Origin: Capillidium heterosporum
Lineage: Eukaryota > Entomophthoromycota > Entomophthoromycetes > Entomophthorales > Capillidiaceae
Length of the DNA: 64,000 bases
Assembly (NCBI GenBank): GCA_016630905.1
Contig: WBMQ01000006.1
Span: forward strand, 682,001 to 746,000
Direction of reading: 5' to 3'
This document shows positions 1-12,753 of this stretch, one piece after another. The notes under the pieces were generated by a model. The model was not told the origin of the DNA, searched no databases, and worked only from the letters and a program-made list of their open reading frames with translations. Positions within the stretch are counted from its first letter, which is position 1, and each line of letters opens with the position of its first letter. A program made the position numbers and the translations under genes.

Positions 1-817
1 AGATTCCTCAATCTCACCACCAGGGATCTGTAAGGTAAGTTAGATGCTATTAAAAACATATACCTTTTCAACTCTGGCGTAGCGTTTGATATCAACTTCA
101 CGGCGACCGTTCTCTTCAGTAGCTACGCATTCGACCGCTTTCAAAGCTAAGTTGCACATGATATCGGACCATCTGGACACAAACTTGGTGTTTAAAGCCG
201 ATTTGATAAGCTTCAACATCTGCTCGTTATCACTAACATCGACATCAACTGAAATGGACTCGACAACCTCAATGGCATCTTCTAAAGCCTTCTTGAAAGC
301 GGAGATTATAACGATAGGGTGGATGTTACGCTCGAGGTAGGGAGCAGCTACTGAGAGCACTTCACCAGCTAGAGAAGGGGTAAGAATTGATTTTAGAAAA
401 TAGAGTACCGAGAATAATAACTGAAGTTGTTCCGTCACCAACTTCTTCATCCTGGGTACGGCTCAGCTCGATCATTGACTTGGCAGCGGGATGAGCTACC
501 TCAACTTCACGTAAGATGGCGTTACCGTCGTTGGTGAGTACAATACCGCCCATGGGATCCAATAACATCTTTAGCATGGAACGGGGTCCTAAACAAGTCT
601 GAATGATGTCGGCAACCGTCTTTGCTGCGTTTATGTTGGACAATTGAGCTTTGCGACCGGTCTCGCGCTCCATGTTGGTGTCTAAATTAAGTTAGATTTT
701 ATTTTATAAAACTAAATTAAATTCACATGTAATGAAAATTTACATAGAGTGAAAATGTACTATTTAAGCATATATAAATAAATAAAACTTACTCATTACT
801 ATCACTGGTTGTTGCAT
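1..817 (-). CDS. CCT3: T-complex protein 1 subunit gamma (CCT3), 3' part beyond window
   Basis: Gamma subunit of the cytosolic CCT/TRiC chaperonin, which folds actin, tubulin and other proteins. Four exons are visible on the minus strand: 793-817, 409-681, 64-368 and 1-27, with introns of 111, 40 and 36 bp, all GT..AG. The first exon encodes MQQPVIVM and the junction completes the Asn of NTNMERETGRK; this upstream start is preferred over the internal Met at 673 because it restores the family N-terminus. Group II chaperonin signatures are present: NINAAKTVADII, a conserved LLDPMGGIVLTNDGNAI stretch, and the ATP-binding GDGTTSVIIL loop. The third exon carries the RWSDIMCNLAL segment and KRYARVEK, followed by IPGGEIEES at the window edge. 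Only about the first 210 residues of roughly 550 are in the window. Identity is very secure. Confidence 0.95.
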
Positions 818-3496
818 TTTGTTGATTTCTTTTGGTAAACAAACGTTGTCTTGAACTTGGTATTCTTTACTGGTTGAAAGTCGAAACCTGAGTTTGAATT
901 GCTATGAAATTTTTGGTGAAACTTGGTGGATGTAAGCTGATTTAATTGATTGAAATTTCCAACTGAGTGCAACTTGTATTGATGAAGTTGGCAGATTTAC
1001 TTTAGCAAAAGTTATATACTTTGCTCAAAGTTTAAGCTAAATATATTTCTATTGAGCAAACTTGTACTATTTAGTATACTATTTTAGAGATAGAATTAAA
1101 GTTTAAGGATTATTAGATTTAGATAAATAGTTTTTTACAGACTTTTAGAAAGCCACTTTCAGACTGACTGGAGAAATATCAAGCAACCACTTTGAAAGTT
1201 AGAAAGGACTTAGCCTTGTATATATTTGTTTAAAGGAAAATATATTGGTTGATAAATTATATTCTTAGGATCAATTACTGGCATGTATATTTCTAATTAT
1301 ACTTTTACTTTGAACGTATCGTTCAAATGCACAAAGATACATTAGTTGACATATCGGTCTTCAAAGGGTAATTTTAAAGAAAAATATATATTTTAAAATA
1401 TAGAAAATAAACATTTATCATTTATATCAATCTGTAGTCATATATATCAAATGTACAGTAAATTTCAAGAGTTGTAGAAGTATTGAATGTAGATACAAAT
1501 TTAAAGATATTTTCCAGTTTAAAACTAGATATGTAGTTTCCTATAAATTTACCAAAAGAAATTATCATTTAGTTCGAAACCAACACAAATAGCATTTTAC
1601 TCTAAATCAAATCACCTGTGCCACACTTTTATTTTATACATTTAACCAATAGAACAAAAAGCTATTGTATGAGCCATTTAGAACAGGGTTATGTTGAATC
1701 TACTATGCTGTTGCAGTATCGCATAGTGAGTTTTTATCTATTTAAAAGAATATTATTGGGCTAAACAGTGGAATTAGCATCTTTTGGTCCAACTTTGGTG
1801 GCTACATCTGTTATGAACTACACTTGCGACTTATCAAAATTTCCTTTGAAAATCGTAGACATAATTGGAAATAAAAATAGTTGCCAATTTATAAGTTTAA
1901 GTCGCAATTATCAGCAAATTTTACATACTTTTCAGCTAGAAAACAAATATAATCAAAAGATAAACCCATTTGTATATTATTACTCTTAAACAGGGCCAAT
2001 ATGGTGTATATCACAAGTACAATGTACCTACAAACCTTTTTTATTGTGGCATTTAAATAAAGCTACGTAGATGTTACTATCGAAAATAATGTCTCTCGAT
2101 CCAAAAACAATACGCTTCTAGCAAAGTAAATTCCTTTTTAGTCCAGGTAACTAACTAGAAGCCCTTCCAGAAGTATAGTTACAACTATACTTCATTTGCA
2201 ACGTACTACCTATTCTATTCTTCTTAGCAAAAAGGCCCGACTTTCCATATCAAAAGTAGGAACCCACCATATTTATTTAAAGCCTCATTACTTTTAGTTT
2301 TCAAAACAATAGATATTTACCATCTTCTATACAGCCTAGAACTACTAGACTTGACCAAATTTTATCTCCATTAGGTATAGGGAAATGGAGCTTAGGATAA
2401 AAGGATTTTGGATTTAAATTTAGCAATATACACGTTTCAATGTTGACACTCGCTTATTTCCGAGTTGACATTTGATTACTACTAACGTCACTGATACATG
2501 GGTGAAGCGTGGCATTTAATAGGGACGAAGTTTTTGATCAAGAATATGTGTTGAAATCGCATAGGCAGGATACCACGCTGGTATGAATACTTGATGGTAT
2601 TGAATCCAGACAATCAGTTTCATGATACTATATAGCAGTACTATATATCTGCACCACCAGTCTATTATGGATGCAAAATATATCGGTCTAAATAGAAATT
2701 AGCTTATCCATTGAGATATAAGCTAGCTAATCAAACTTTAAATACCAAAAAACACATATATCCCTTCTAAAACTACTATTTACTATACATTGCGTATACT
2801 TGAATCGTATTTTTACTTTTTAATACGTATATATTTCATCTGGGCGGATGTTTCCTATTTACAAATAGCCGGATCCTAATTGCCAATGTATACTTTTAGC
2901 CCTATCTTGAAAATATACTACAACAGTTCAATTCCTTGAGCCAAAACTTTGATGTGGAACTGACACCTTCCTTTAAGATTCCCTATAAAGCTCAATACCC
3001 TTTGTATTATAGCTATACATTTACGAATACTGCTTTAATTAGGTTTACATGTGACCAAAACTATTTATCTTTCATCTAATTAGGAAGAGCCGCCAATGTG
3101 CTAATACAACTAGACTTATTCGGTCTTCATTATAAAATGTAGCCGAATCTATTCTTGCTCCATATAGCTTGGATGTGGTCATCCTTCTATTTCCCAAGTT
3201 ACCAATACTTGGACTTTTCACCCCTGTTTGACAGCTATTGGTTAGCTAGGCCAATCTGATGTGACCTTACGTATTATTGGCCCTTTTACCCTAACCTATT
3301 TTTATTCGTTGATTAAAAAGTCCCGTCAAGTCATCACTTTGAGGTAGTTCCTTTGCCAACAAGAACAATTCGGCATTTAGGCAAGCTGACCTTTGAAAGA
3401 TTATTTAATCTAGCCAAACCTAGATTAGGGAATTGAAATTTTGGATCAGGTTCGTCAATTTCCAAATTAGCTATCCAGGTATAAAATCTAGTAGAC
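818..3496. other. Intergenic, no gene recognised
   Basis: About 2.7 kb of AT-rich sequence with frequent stops in all frames. A 73-codon frame at 1768-1989 starts with GTG, has no recognisable motif and is not called. The promoter of CCT3 should lie just above 818. Confidence 0.6.
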
Positions 3497-3516
3497 TTGA
3501 CATTGATTAGCGTTCG

Positions 3517-3525
3517 TATAAATAG
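3517..3525 (+). promoter_or_regulatory. TATA box (TATAAATAG) of the first compact Zn2Cys6 gene
   Basis: Consensus TATA element 64 bp upstream of the ATG at 3581. Similar elements at a similar distance precede several other genes here, which helps to fix their starts. Confidence 0.6.
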
Positions 3526-3580
3526 TCGCCAAGCCACCAAATCTCGTCAATTGTCTAATTTTGCAATTGAATTTATAACA

Positions 3581-4255
3581 ATGTCAACCTTTACCTTCAG
3601 CACAGTGGAAAACGTACCAGCTAAACTGGACAAAGAAAAACTGCGGGCCTGCGATTTGTGTCGTAAACGTAAGATTCGATGCGTAAGGGACGAAGGTGCT
3701 AACTGCAAATACTGCGCATCCAAAAGTAAGGACTGTCTATTCCTAGACCCAGTGCAACGTCGTGGCCCTAAACCCAAATCCAAACGGGTCAGCTTGCCCG
3801 ACCGAGGATCTTCCGATAGCTCTAGCCAGATGCATTCACCCAACTCCAACTCCGAAATGGACTCTAAACTAACCTCTACTACTCCTCTACAGCACACTAT
3901 GTACAACTTTGACACTTTAGCAAATTCTTCCAACCTGCCTTTACTCAACATCTTACCTACCTTTGAAGACAGTAAGGACGTCCTATTCCAATTCATGACC
4001 TGTATCAATCCCATTGTCCTCTTGATGAGCCAAGAAGATTTGGAATTTATATTCCAAGTCGACAATTCTTTAAGTAGGACCTTCCTTCTAGCCTGCATCC
4101 ACCTCGTTACCTCCAACTATTTGAACTACCACGAGCAGTGGTACGAAAGCTTCTTAATCGATCAACTGAAACAAATTTTACCTTTGTTGACAGTGAACAA
4201 AAATGTCTACTTGGGGTTGAAGCTGATGGACCACCTCAAAATTAACATCTTATAA
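3581..4255 (+). CDS. Compact Zn2Cys6 transcription factor 1
   Basis: Likely nuclear sequence-specific regulator, 224 aa, intronless. The first ATG after the TATA box at 3517 is chosen; the frame stays open upstream but has no earlier ATG. Residues about 25-50 form a binuclear zinc cluster CX2CX6CX7CX2CX6C starting ACDLCRKRKIRC, followed by a basic RRGPKPKSKR tail typical of Gal4-type linkers. A Ser/Thr/Asn-rich low-complexity stretch follows. The last roughly 100 residues (from FQFMTCINPIVLLM) match the C-terminal module of the other five compact factors in the window and resemble only the beginning of the fungal MHD regulatory domain. With 8370-9158 it forms a subgroup having CDLC and a seven-residue middle loop. 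A polyadenylation-like AATAAA lies at about 4295. The target genes cannot be told from the sequence. Confidence 0.85.
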   Translation: MSTFTFSTVENVPAKLDKEKLRACDLCRKRKIRCVRDEGANCKYCASKSKDCLFLDPVQRRGPKPKSKRVSLPDRGSSDSSSQMHSPNSNSEMDSKLTSTTPLQHTMYNFDTLANSSNLPLLNILPTFEDSKDVLFQFMTCINPIVLLMSQEDLEFIFQVDNSLSRTFLLACIHLVTSNYLNYHEQWYESFLIDQLKQILPLLTVNKNVYLGLKLMDHLKINIL

Positions 4256-7200
4256 TTAATAGCAATGTACATGTAGAAATTTTCATATTAGACTAATAAA
4301 AGCACTTTTAAAAATTGACTTTGGATTTGCATTATTCTCAACTTTAAGTTTCAAACCTTTCGTACTATACTAAATATAGTATTATTATCAATGGTAGTCA
4401 CAACAGCTATCCTTGGATATAATCCAGCTGTTTAGATTAATTTATATCTATATTACTTTTTCACCAACATTTCAAGAATTTCGCATCCCCATTACTATAC
4501 CGGATCTTTACGCCGCCTTAACAAACCACAATGCCAAAATTTATAGTAAAAGCTTGCCCAATCTCAATTTCCAGACACCTATCTGCAAACTAATTTCCCA
4601 GCCTTATAAACAACTTGCAGCTTGCTGATTATTGCTGTAAATTTGTTTAGATCTAGAATTTACTGCTTACATCTGAAACTATTACAAATAGTCGCTGGAT
4701 AATATTCTCTATAGTATAACAAGAAGTAGAAAATAAACTGGAAAAAGTATTTTTTTGATTTGTTAGAAAGCAACTACTGCTACATAACGAAGTTGCTTAA
4801 CACTGCAAGTTTAATTGCATTTGAAGCCCTAAAACTACCAACTATAAACTTATCTTTAATAGTTGCTTACTTTATATTAACAATAGGCTCATCAGCAAAA
4901 GTCTACTTACTTATACATGCTTTATATCTCTATATATAGCATTTTTCTATATGTTGAAAATTCAAGGATAGTAAGTTTATATAGATACCATACCCAACTT
5001 AAATTGAAGTTTGAGGTTGAAAATTTAGTCCTCCCTTTAACTTTTCATAGCTATCAGCTTACAATCCACGTACCAAGGCATCTTTTAGAATTGATTCCAT
5101 ATCTATTGTTCCGATAACCTATCATCTGTCGATATAAATCCAATATCTTCTCTTGTAAAGCAAAAACCTTTGTACTTTCTTTGTTCGAGAGCCTATTCTC
5201 CAAATCGAAGTTCCAAAGTTCTATAGAATTTGTTAAAAATGGAACCCATCCAAAATTGGTAGAAATGACACTTACTCGAATAGTTGTCGTATCCAACTCT
5301 TCCTTCTTTAACTATACTAATACCAGCCTCATTGTAGGTTCATAATTCGGATTAACTACATATTTTCTTACTAAACTTGTAAAAATCAGTGCTTATTATA
5401 AAACCACTTACCGGCACCCAATTAGTACCTACAGTAATTTCTAGATTTATCAGGCTTGTTGGTACCTACATAGACCTTCTCTTTAAACCACTATATATAG
5501 TCAACAAGATATTCAAAGATGTGATATTTCATATCTTCAATATTTGTTAAATAAATAACATGACCAGCTTTTATTGAACTATGTATACCTATCGAATCAA
5601 GTTACAAACCTAAATGCCCAAGTGTGCCACTATGAGAGATGAATAGGCAAAGTTCCAAATTTGGTACTTATAGCTTGTTATGCTAGTCGATGTATTTTTA
5701 GTTTTATAACAGCTATCACATGTATTAGCATCGAAAATATTGCTTAGTATATCAGGCTAACTTACATTGTATTTGTCAATATTGATATTCTAAACAAAGT
5801 GTTGTTGAAATAGAAATTACTCGCTCCACCCAATTTCTATAGCTGTAATCCCAATTGATCAAAGGCTCGGCATAAATTCTTATACAATATTATCACTTTC
5901 CGGATAAGTTAGTATGCAAATTTTTCAAAAACACTTTGGCAAAGTCTAGAAATTGCTTTAATTTTTATGAGTTTTCCATTGCTAGTATATAGACATCTAT
6001 AAATACTATATATCATATTCTATGTTTGAAAGAGATATGGTACTACTCCTTTAAGTATATACGAATTTATATTATACTTTTGGTTCAAGCACAAGAGAAA
6101 TTCTCTATAAACACCTATATTAGGAACGGCTTTAACTATAAACTTTGAAATTTCGATCTCAGTTTAAATCTATTAGATAAGATTAATTGATGCCAAGAGT
6201 ACGTACTTATATAACTTACATCAATGACTAATTCAAATCGTATATCCAACATTCCAGTTACGAGAATAGTAAACGGTTTCGCCATCTGTCTACTAACATC
6301 AAACTGGAACCGCAATATTATGGCAATACATTTCCATGTACGTATACAAACTAGCCCATTAAATCACTCATATACAATTACTCGATATACCCCATTCTGC
6401 CTAAGAGTACGCCTTCAGCTCAACTCCGAATCTAAAAAATTAAGCCAGGGTCTTTCAAAGTAACGGAAAAACTTCAAAGTATGATAAAAATCAGTGCCAA
6501 TTTTGGTATTCGATGCTTGAACTCTATTGGCTATAATACTCTTGATCGGATTTCGGAGAAACTCCACATTTTAAACAAAAACAAGGCGGGTGTTACGAGG
6601 TCTGCGAGCGATTTAAGGCCCATTAACTCAGCGGATACCCATTGCTACTCTTGTTGATGGGCTAAGGCCTATATGTGTATTATACTTACTTTAGGTATCC
6701 GCTAGTCCGCCCGTCTACCTATTTTCGATGAATAAGTCGACCAAATGGAATATTGCAGTGCATGGTTTTCCTTGCTACACTTTGTAGCTCGATAGTATTA
6801 CATTTCAACAATAAAAGTAGTATCGAAGCGGATTTTTAGGAGACTCTACTACAGTTTAATGTAAGTAGATTCAAATTTCAAATTGGAAGGTTCTTGTATG
6901 GCATTAATGTCTAGGATTTATTGCTATAGTTACGACCAAGAAGTTCAAATGTGCTGCTGAGCATAAATTCTCCATTTAAAATATTTCGCTAGTTACTATA
7001 AGACGTAATTTACAGTATATTAGAGTTCATTTTTGATATATATCAATTGTAGTATCAGGTTTGCCATTCTATTTTGCCAAAATACTTTGAATGGACTTTA
7101 GATATATCTTCAATCTAAACTTATACAACACATCTTTAAAGCGTTGGTAGGTACCATGATTCTATCTGGTACTGAAAGATTAAGCATAATGTGTATATTG

Positions 7201-8294
7201 CTGTAAACGAACAAAGCTTTTAAAGGAACTTAACAGTTAGATATCATCAAGTGACATTTCCTTTAAATTCTAAAATGCCTAATATAGAAGGGTGTAAAGA
7301 GCAACTATATCCTTTATACCACTTGAAGCCACTATGGATGGTTTAGCATTTATATCCCGACATGTATATGCCATACTGTATCTTCCGACCTGGTAAATAA
7401 ATAAGTTTATCAAATGTATTAATCGAGAGATAAAAGTAAGGGGATTATTTGTAGCCATGGATGCAAAATTTATATATCAATAAAGACAGGCTTTTATCAC
7501 ATAGTTAGGGATTTCTACATAGGAACATGTTATACCAATGAGAAATAAATCAATATTTCAATTTTGGGAAGACGATGTAAATTTTATTTTCATGTGAGCT
7601 ATCAATTAATAAATCTATAAACCAAGGTTTATTCCCTCAGCAATCTTTAGGTAAATCGGTTAATTTGCTAGGTTCTAGATTTGCTAAACTCCAATTGGCA
7701 ATATAGCCACACCTAACTTATATACAGATTTGCTAATTAGTTTCTGCCGAACTAACAGATAGATGGGTAGGCCTTAGCCCAAAAAGGTCGGCAAATTGTA
7801 TCGAAAGTTCATGTCACATGGTTGAAGGCTGCTAGCTATAAAGAGGAGATAAGGAAAAATTAGGCTGGACAACTTAGTTCGGTAATTGGTCGAGTGTTGA
7901 TACAATCCTTTAGATCCAATCCAAGCCAATAACCCTATAACTAGAAAGTCCCAGCATCAATCAACTACAGTTAAGGATATTCTACAAAATGGTGCAAAAT
8001 TCCGTGGCCGAATCCAAGTAAAAAATCTATGGAATGCCGCATACCACATTGGAAATTTGTATTACTAAGAGCACCTTTAAATTAGCTTTAGGCGGGACCT
8101 TCTTATTAAACTCAAGCCAATAGAAGCGAAGCAGCTTAACTAATCCCACCTCTAGCTTTTGGGATACTCAACTAACTTGAAATGGAAGTACATGATCACA
8201 CCTTCAATTGAAAACTAAATGGATGGTTATTTAGCTTGGGTAATCAAACATAAATTGAGCAGCTGGTACCTTGACTCAATACTTGGGCAGAATG
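4256..8294. other. Long intergenic stretch, no gene recognised
   Basis: About 4 kb between two compact Zn2Cys6 genes. Short frames at 5054-5296 (-) and 6224-6463 (+) have no recognised domain. The former has a donor-like GTAAGT close to its ATG and an AG-flanked continuation, so a decayed or unrecognised small gene there is possible but unsupported. Confidence 0.5.
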
Positions 8295-8303
8295 TATATA
8301 AAG
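8295..8303 (+). promoter_or_regulatory. TATA box (TATATAAAG) of the second compact Zn2Cys6 gene
   Basis: Consensus TATA element 75 bp before the ATG at 8370. It lies inside the open frame that extends upstream, which argues that the frame above 8370 is not translated. Confidence 0.6.
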
Positions 8304-8369
8304 AGCCTGACTCACCTCGCAAAAAGCAGTTCGTTGTCAGATTCACCATCACTAAAAGCTTTACTGAAC

Positions 8370-9158
8370 ATGTCTTTAAACGCAAACCCCATCACCACCA
8401 TATTTTCAGAACCCACTTATGAGAACGATACCAAACCGAGATCCTGTGACTTGTGTAGGAAACGCAAGATTAGATGTGAGCGAGACGACCTACACGACTG
8501 TAGGTACTGTGCATCGCGGGAAAAGTCGTGTACATTCATGGATCCTATTAAGAAACGTGGACCTAAACCCAAGCTACAAATAACTTTGCAACCCCTTCAG
8601 TTCCCCAACACCATCAAATCTCCAAGTTTCTCGCCTTTATCCAACGTCAGCTTTAGCGATTCAAGTTCCCATAGTCCAGATAACGGTAGTACAAATTTCG
8701 ATCCCTTGTCCAAATATTCAGATTGTATCAAAACTAATCATTTCGAAAACGAAGGAGAGCTTGTCTCCATATTACAGAAGATTAACGACGACAACAACGA
8801 TTCCCTCGACCAAGAACAGAAAGATCTGCTAACTCTCTTTCTAGTCAATATCAATCCTATAGCCAAACTTTTGACCTACCCTGAATTCAACAACATTTAC
8901 TTCAGTCCAAGCATCCCAGACAGAAGTTTCGCCCTCAATGCCATCTACGCTTGCTCTGCCCTATGCCTCAAACTCTCCAAAAATCCAAAGAACTTGGATG
9001 ACGCCAGTTACGCTACTTACTTGTACTCCAACGCTTTGAACTCGTTACCAGAGCACAGTTTCAATAGTCAAAATTATATACTCGGTATGAAGTTACTCAA
9101 TTATATAGATAACTATTGTACTATGTTCTACTCGGGCATCAACTCCAACTTATACTAA
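8370..9158 (+). CDS. Compact Zn2Cys6 transcription factor 2
   Basis: Intronless 262-aa regulator. The frame is open further upstream, but the nearest upstream ATG (8292) overlaps the TATA box at 8295, so the ATG at 8370 is chosen. The zinc cluster begins SCDLCRKRKIRC and has the CX2CX6CX7CX2CX6C spacing, followed by KKRGPKPKLQ. A Ser/Pro/Asn-rich linker leads to the shared C-terminal module (LTLFLVNINPIAKLLTYPEF onward, then a helical LGMKLLNYI segment). It is the closest relative in the window of 3581-4255: same strand, same CDLC start, same seven-residue loop and same DP-[VI]-[QK]-[RK]-RGPKPK linker, which suggests tandem duplication. No full-length MHD domain follows; the stop at 9156 is followed by an AATAAA about 30 bp on. 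DNA-binding function is secure; targets are unknown. Confidence 0.85.
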   Translation: MSLNANPITTIFSEPTYENDTKPRSCDLCRKRKIRCERDDLHDCRYCASREKSCTFMDPIKKRGPKPKLQITLQPLQFPNTIKSPSFSPLSNVSFSDSSSHSPDNGSTNFDPLSKYSDCIKTNHFENEGELVSILQKINDDNNDSLDQEQKDLLTLFLVNINPIAKLLTYPEFNNIYFSPSIPDRSFALNAIYACSALCLKLSKNPKNLDDASYATYLYSNALNSLPEHSFNSQNYILGMKLLNYIDNYCTMFYSGINSNLY

Positions 9159-11383
9159 TATACTTGCACTAGACTTAAATCCGTACTAATAAAATTTATT
9201 TGTTTGTTTATATATCTATTTATCACATCAATTTTAGTATAGTATAATAGTATGTTTATTATTTATGGATTTTAAGCCTTTTCCAGATTTTACAAAACTA
9301 GCATCTCATTTACTTTGTTTCAAGTGTCTATACGAGCCGAATATCCTTAATGTATAGGAAAAACAAACATCTTACCACAGGGATTGTAAACTATTTCAGC
9401 CCAAAACTGTATTAGTAGAATATAGGTACATGTCTAACTTTGAATTTCACACAATTTACCATAAGGAATCCTCGTATAGTCATTTATGGTGATATGGTGG
9501 TGGCACAAGAACCTTAATATGAATAACTAAGAGCTCTATATGCGAGCTACCTTGTTTTCACCACTTTGGACATTAGAGCCTTCCCATTGGATCCATCTCG
9601 ATGAAGTATGCTAGCTGCTAAGCCCAATTTAAAAGTGAGTAAGCTTTGAATGGATTACTACGTATCTTTGAAAATCAATTCCAGTCTACTGTGCAACGTA
9701 CAGAAAGGTTGTTGAGGGGCTTGACCTTACTGTGAAAACTCCCATTCTGTAAAAGTTTAACCGCATTGCAAAGTAGGTTATACTTCGCCCCTAGTTGTTG
9801 TCTGATGGTTATAGATCAAATCTCAGACACTTTATTGAAAAGGCAAGTGTATAGTTTAAATGGGATTCCCAAGTTTTAGTTGTGTGCTATAACTTATAGC
9901 AAGAATTAGGATAGTTTATTGCAGGAATATCAGCTTATTGAAGAGATCAATGACAAAAGTTGATAATTGTTATCTTTGCAAGCCTTGCAATCTCATCTCA
10001 GCACTTTCGAAACTTGTATATATTTTTAAATCCCAATGGTAAGTTATATGGCTTATACAGTTGAACTAGAAGGCTGAAACCCTAAGCCTGAAAAGTAAAG
10101 CTTTGAAGTGTTGGTATCTATCGTGTTCCAAGTCAAAAAGGCTATTAGTCGCCCACATATCAATTGAAAACTTAATATATTAATACACTTCAACTAATGT
10201 TCTCATTACATCCAAAATACCTTGAGCTAATCGGACATAAGCGTATCGGCTACTAATTTGATTGGAATCGCCAACTGTAGCTTTTCAACTCTAAGTTAAC
10301 CAATATATAAGGTCCAGCTACTAGAACTACTTACCAATTTAAGTGGGCTAAACCCAAGTACATTTGGACCAAGTTAATCACATAAATAATTTTAAGCCGA
10401 GTACTCTGAACTAAACTTAATACATATCATCAGAAATATCTACCTTATAGTGAAGGATCCTAGCTATTTAAACTTATAAGGAAAGTCCCCTATCACCGAG
10501 CTTATACCTAAAAAGCACTTCTATCAACTGTATTTATATCACATATCAACTTATGGCAATCGGAATCCAAATATGAAAGTTGGCCGATGACAGAAATTTG
10601 AATCCGTTTGGTATTCACAATTTAAATAGGCAACAAGTTTATCAATTTCTATACTAGTATATAACTTAAGCTACATATTCTTTTATAATCATCTTCCATT
10701 GTTAGGTAGATTGACAAATGTGTTCCTATAGCAGTATATGAAAAGCTTGATAGAGTTAATTATGAAATAGAAATGTCAAAGGTGTGGGAATCAAAGTTTT
10801 AAGCATTTCGGAATTCAAAAATTCTACCGTAAGCCTGTTATTTTATAACTAGTATATCTAATAATCTCCTTACCTTTAACATCTACATTCAAAATTCACA
10901 TACCCTTTTCTATCGGAAATAGGATAAACCCAGAGTTTTATTATAGAAAAAACTTCCATGGAGCCGAAAGTTGTAGCCAAAGTTTCCTTGCCCTATACCA
11001 GGAGTAAGATACCAGCGCTTTAACTTGAAGTCTCTATCTCTTATACCTAGACAAGTTACTTGAAAAGGAATTTTCAATGTTACTATAATCAACTTCATCA
11101 GCTGTTAGAAAGTTAAAAATAGCATATTTAGGCTTGATTATACAATATCCAAATGGGAATATTCTATCCTTTTTCCCAAGTCCAACCAAAACCTTTAATT
11201 AGCTACTGGAAGCTAAAAACAAAACTATTCAAGAACCAACTTTAATTATCACTGAACCTTTTGCAAGCAAACCATAGCCTAGGAAAAGACTTGCTAAATT
11301 TGTCCTATTTGTTTAAGTAAATAAACTAGACTCATCTACAAAAGGTAAAGGTGGTGTCATAGTAATAGGACTTCGGTAAATAC
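9159..11383. other. Intergenic, no gene recognised
   Basis: About 2.2 kb of AT-rich sequence; the only frame above 60 codons (10910-11098, minus) has no motif or gene-like context. Confidence 0.5.
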
Positions 11384-12322
11384 ATGGCTTCAGGGTTCCC
11401 GGCTGCAATAAAAGAGATAGAAGGGCCTACCAGTTTAGAAAAGTGCCAAAACCAAAACAAAATTCAACCCAAGGTTCCTTTGCTTTTAGATTTGATTGTG
11501 AAATACAAGCCATACCACAATAGAAAAAATATGGAGGAGCCGATAGTCCAAACCAAAATCCCAAAGTTCAAAGGCAAGCGATCGTGCGACCGATGCCGTA
11601 AACGACGTATAAAGTGTGAGAAGGACAGCCAACTTTCCAACTGTAGGGAATGCACCAACCGCAACTTAACTTGTACCTATTTCGATAAACCACAACGCCG
11701 AGGTCCTGTACCCAAATCGATGAAGGGTACGCAATCCAAGGATATCAGCCCTACCAACTTGGTATCGGATTCTTGTAACCAACATGAACTTATACAACTA
11801 ACACCCAGCTTTTCGTTATCGATCTCACCTTACCAAATCAATCAAACCCATGCCGCCCAATTAGCCTTGGTAGCTCAGCAAATACAATTCCCTACGCTAC
11901 CAAATCGAATTTCCAGTCCTATTGAACCAACTAACTTAGTATTGAATCCAAACCAATTGGTGGTGCCACCGATCCCTAGCAATATCCCACAAGAGCAACT
12001 TGGTAACGACGATCGACTTTTAACTTTTCTAATCAAGATCAACCCCATATCCAAACTATTAACGCCCAATGAGATCGAATCCATAAATTTCAATTTGAAT
12101 GCACCTTCCAAGCTCTTTCTCCTTAATTCTATATATGCCTTGACTGAATTGATATATCCTAGTAAGAGTGGTTCACGATTTCAACTTTTTTACGACTTGG
12201 CCAAGCAGAGATTGGATTTAGGGTTGCAGTTGGGCTTGGAGCAAAAGAGCGAGGATAGGGAAGCTGACATAAAGGCTGGGATGAGGGTACTGAGTTTTAT
12301 GCAGTGCAAATTGAAGCCTTGA
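11384..12322 (+). CDS. Compact Zn2Cys6 transcription factor 3
   Basis: Intronless regulator, 312 aa from the first ATG or 263 aa from the ATG at 11531. The shorter form starts MEEPIVQTK, closely resembling the start of the paralogue at 15680 (MEVPVPATK), so 11531 may be the real start; a weak TAAATAAA element 66 bp above 11384 supports the longer one. The zinc cluster SCDRCRKRRIKC has CX2CX6CX8CX2CX6C spacing, then CTYFDKPQRRGPVPKS. A Gln/Pro/Asn-rich linker follows. The last 100 residues (LLTFLIKINPISKLLT, then APSKLFLLNSIYALTEL, then AGMRVLSFMQ) are the family's shared C-terminal module. It belongs to the CDRC/CTYFDKPQ subgroup with the genes at 14973, 20904 and 38072. Convergent with the DUF4436 gene downstream. 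Confidence 0.85.
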   Translation: MASGFPAAIKEIEGPTSLEKCQNQNKIQPKVPLLLDLIVKYKPYHNRKNMEEPIVQTKIPKFKGKRSCDRCRKRRIKCEKDSQLSNCRECTNRNLTCTYFDKPQRRGPVPKSMKGTQSKDISPTNLVSDSCNQHELIQLTPSFSLSISPYQINQTHAAQLALVAQQIQFPTLPNRISSPIEPTNLVLNPNQLVVPPIPSNIPQEQLGNDDRLLTFLIKINPISKLLTPNEIESINFNLNAPSKLFLLNSIYALTELIYPSKSGSRFQLFYDLAKQRLDLGLQLGLEQKSEDREADIKAGMRVLSFMQCKLKP

Positions 12323-12753
12323 GTGATGGGATTGAGTTCCATTTAGTAAAAATGTAGGTTTAATTTTTGTGGTCTTGATCGGGTCATTTAGTAGTGCTAG
12401 TCGACAACGCTAGGCATATAGTTTGGAACGTTGTCACCCGTTTTAAAGCATAATAAAAGATTGAATTGTATAAATAAAGCATTTTACTGGTTGAAAAGTT
12501 CAAGGTGGACTTTGGATTTTATCAGGTTTATCCTACGTATATTGCTTTATACTTATCTTAATATAGATTTGATAAGGTAACACCTTGTATTCATCTATAT
12601 CTTAAATCAACTCCTCTTTACCTTCCAAACCTGTCTATATCAGTATCCAATGCCTTATATGACGCCATCAATGCCATAGTAAAATAAGGTAGCTTCACAT
12701 CACAAAAACTCCAAAACTGCTTTATTAAACTTTTAACAAACATACCCTTCAAC
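12323..12753. other. Convergent intergenic gap
   Basis: About 430 bp between two convergent genes, with AATAAA-like sites suitable for polyadenylation on the plus strand (near 12450-12475). Nothing else seen. Confidence 0.5.

Noticed and set aside
1768-1989. A 73-codon frame in the first intergenic region
   Set aside because: GTG start, no motif, no promoter or splice context.
3547-4116. A 189-codon minus-strand frame opposite compact factor 1
   Set aside because: Mirror of the Zn2Cys6 coding sequence; the plus strand carries the conserved cluster.
5054-5296. An 80-codon minus-strand frame with a donor-like GTAAGT after six codons
   Set aside because: Splicing the obvious intron leads to an early stop, and no family was recognised.
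6224-6463. A 79-codon plus-strand frame
   Set aside because: No recognisable motif or homologue; composition like the surrounding intergenic DNA.
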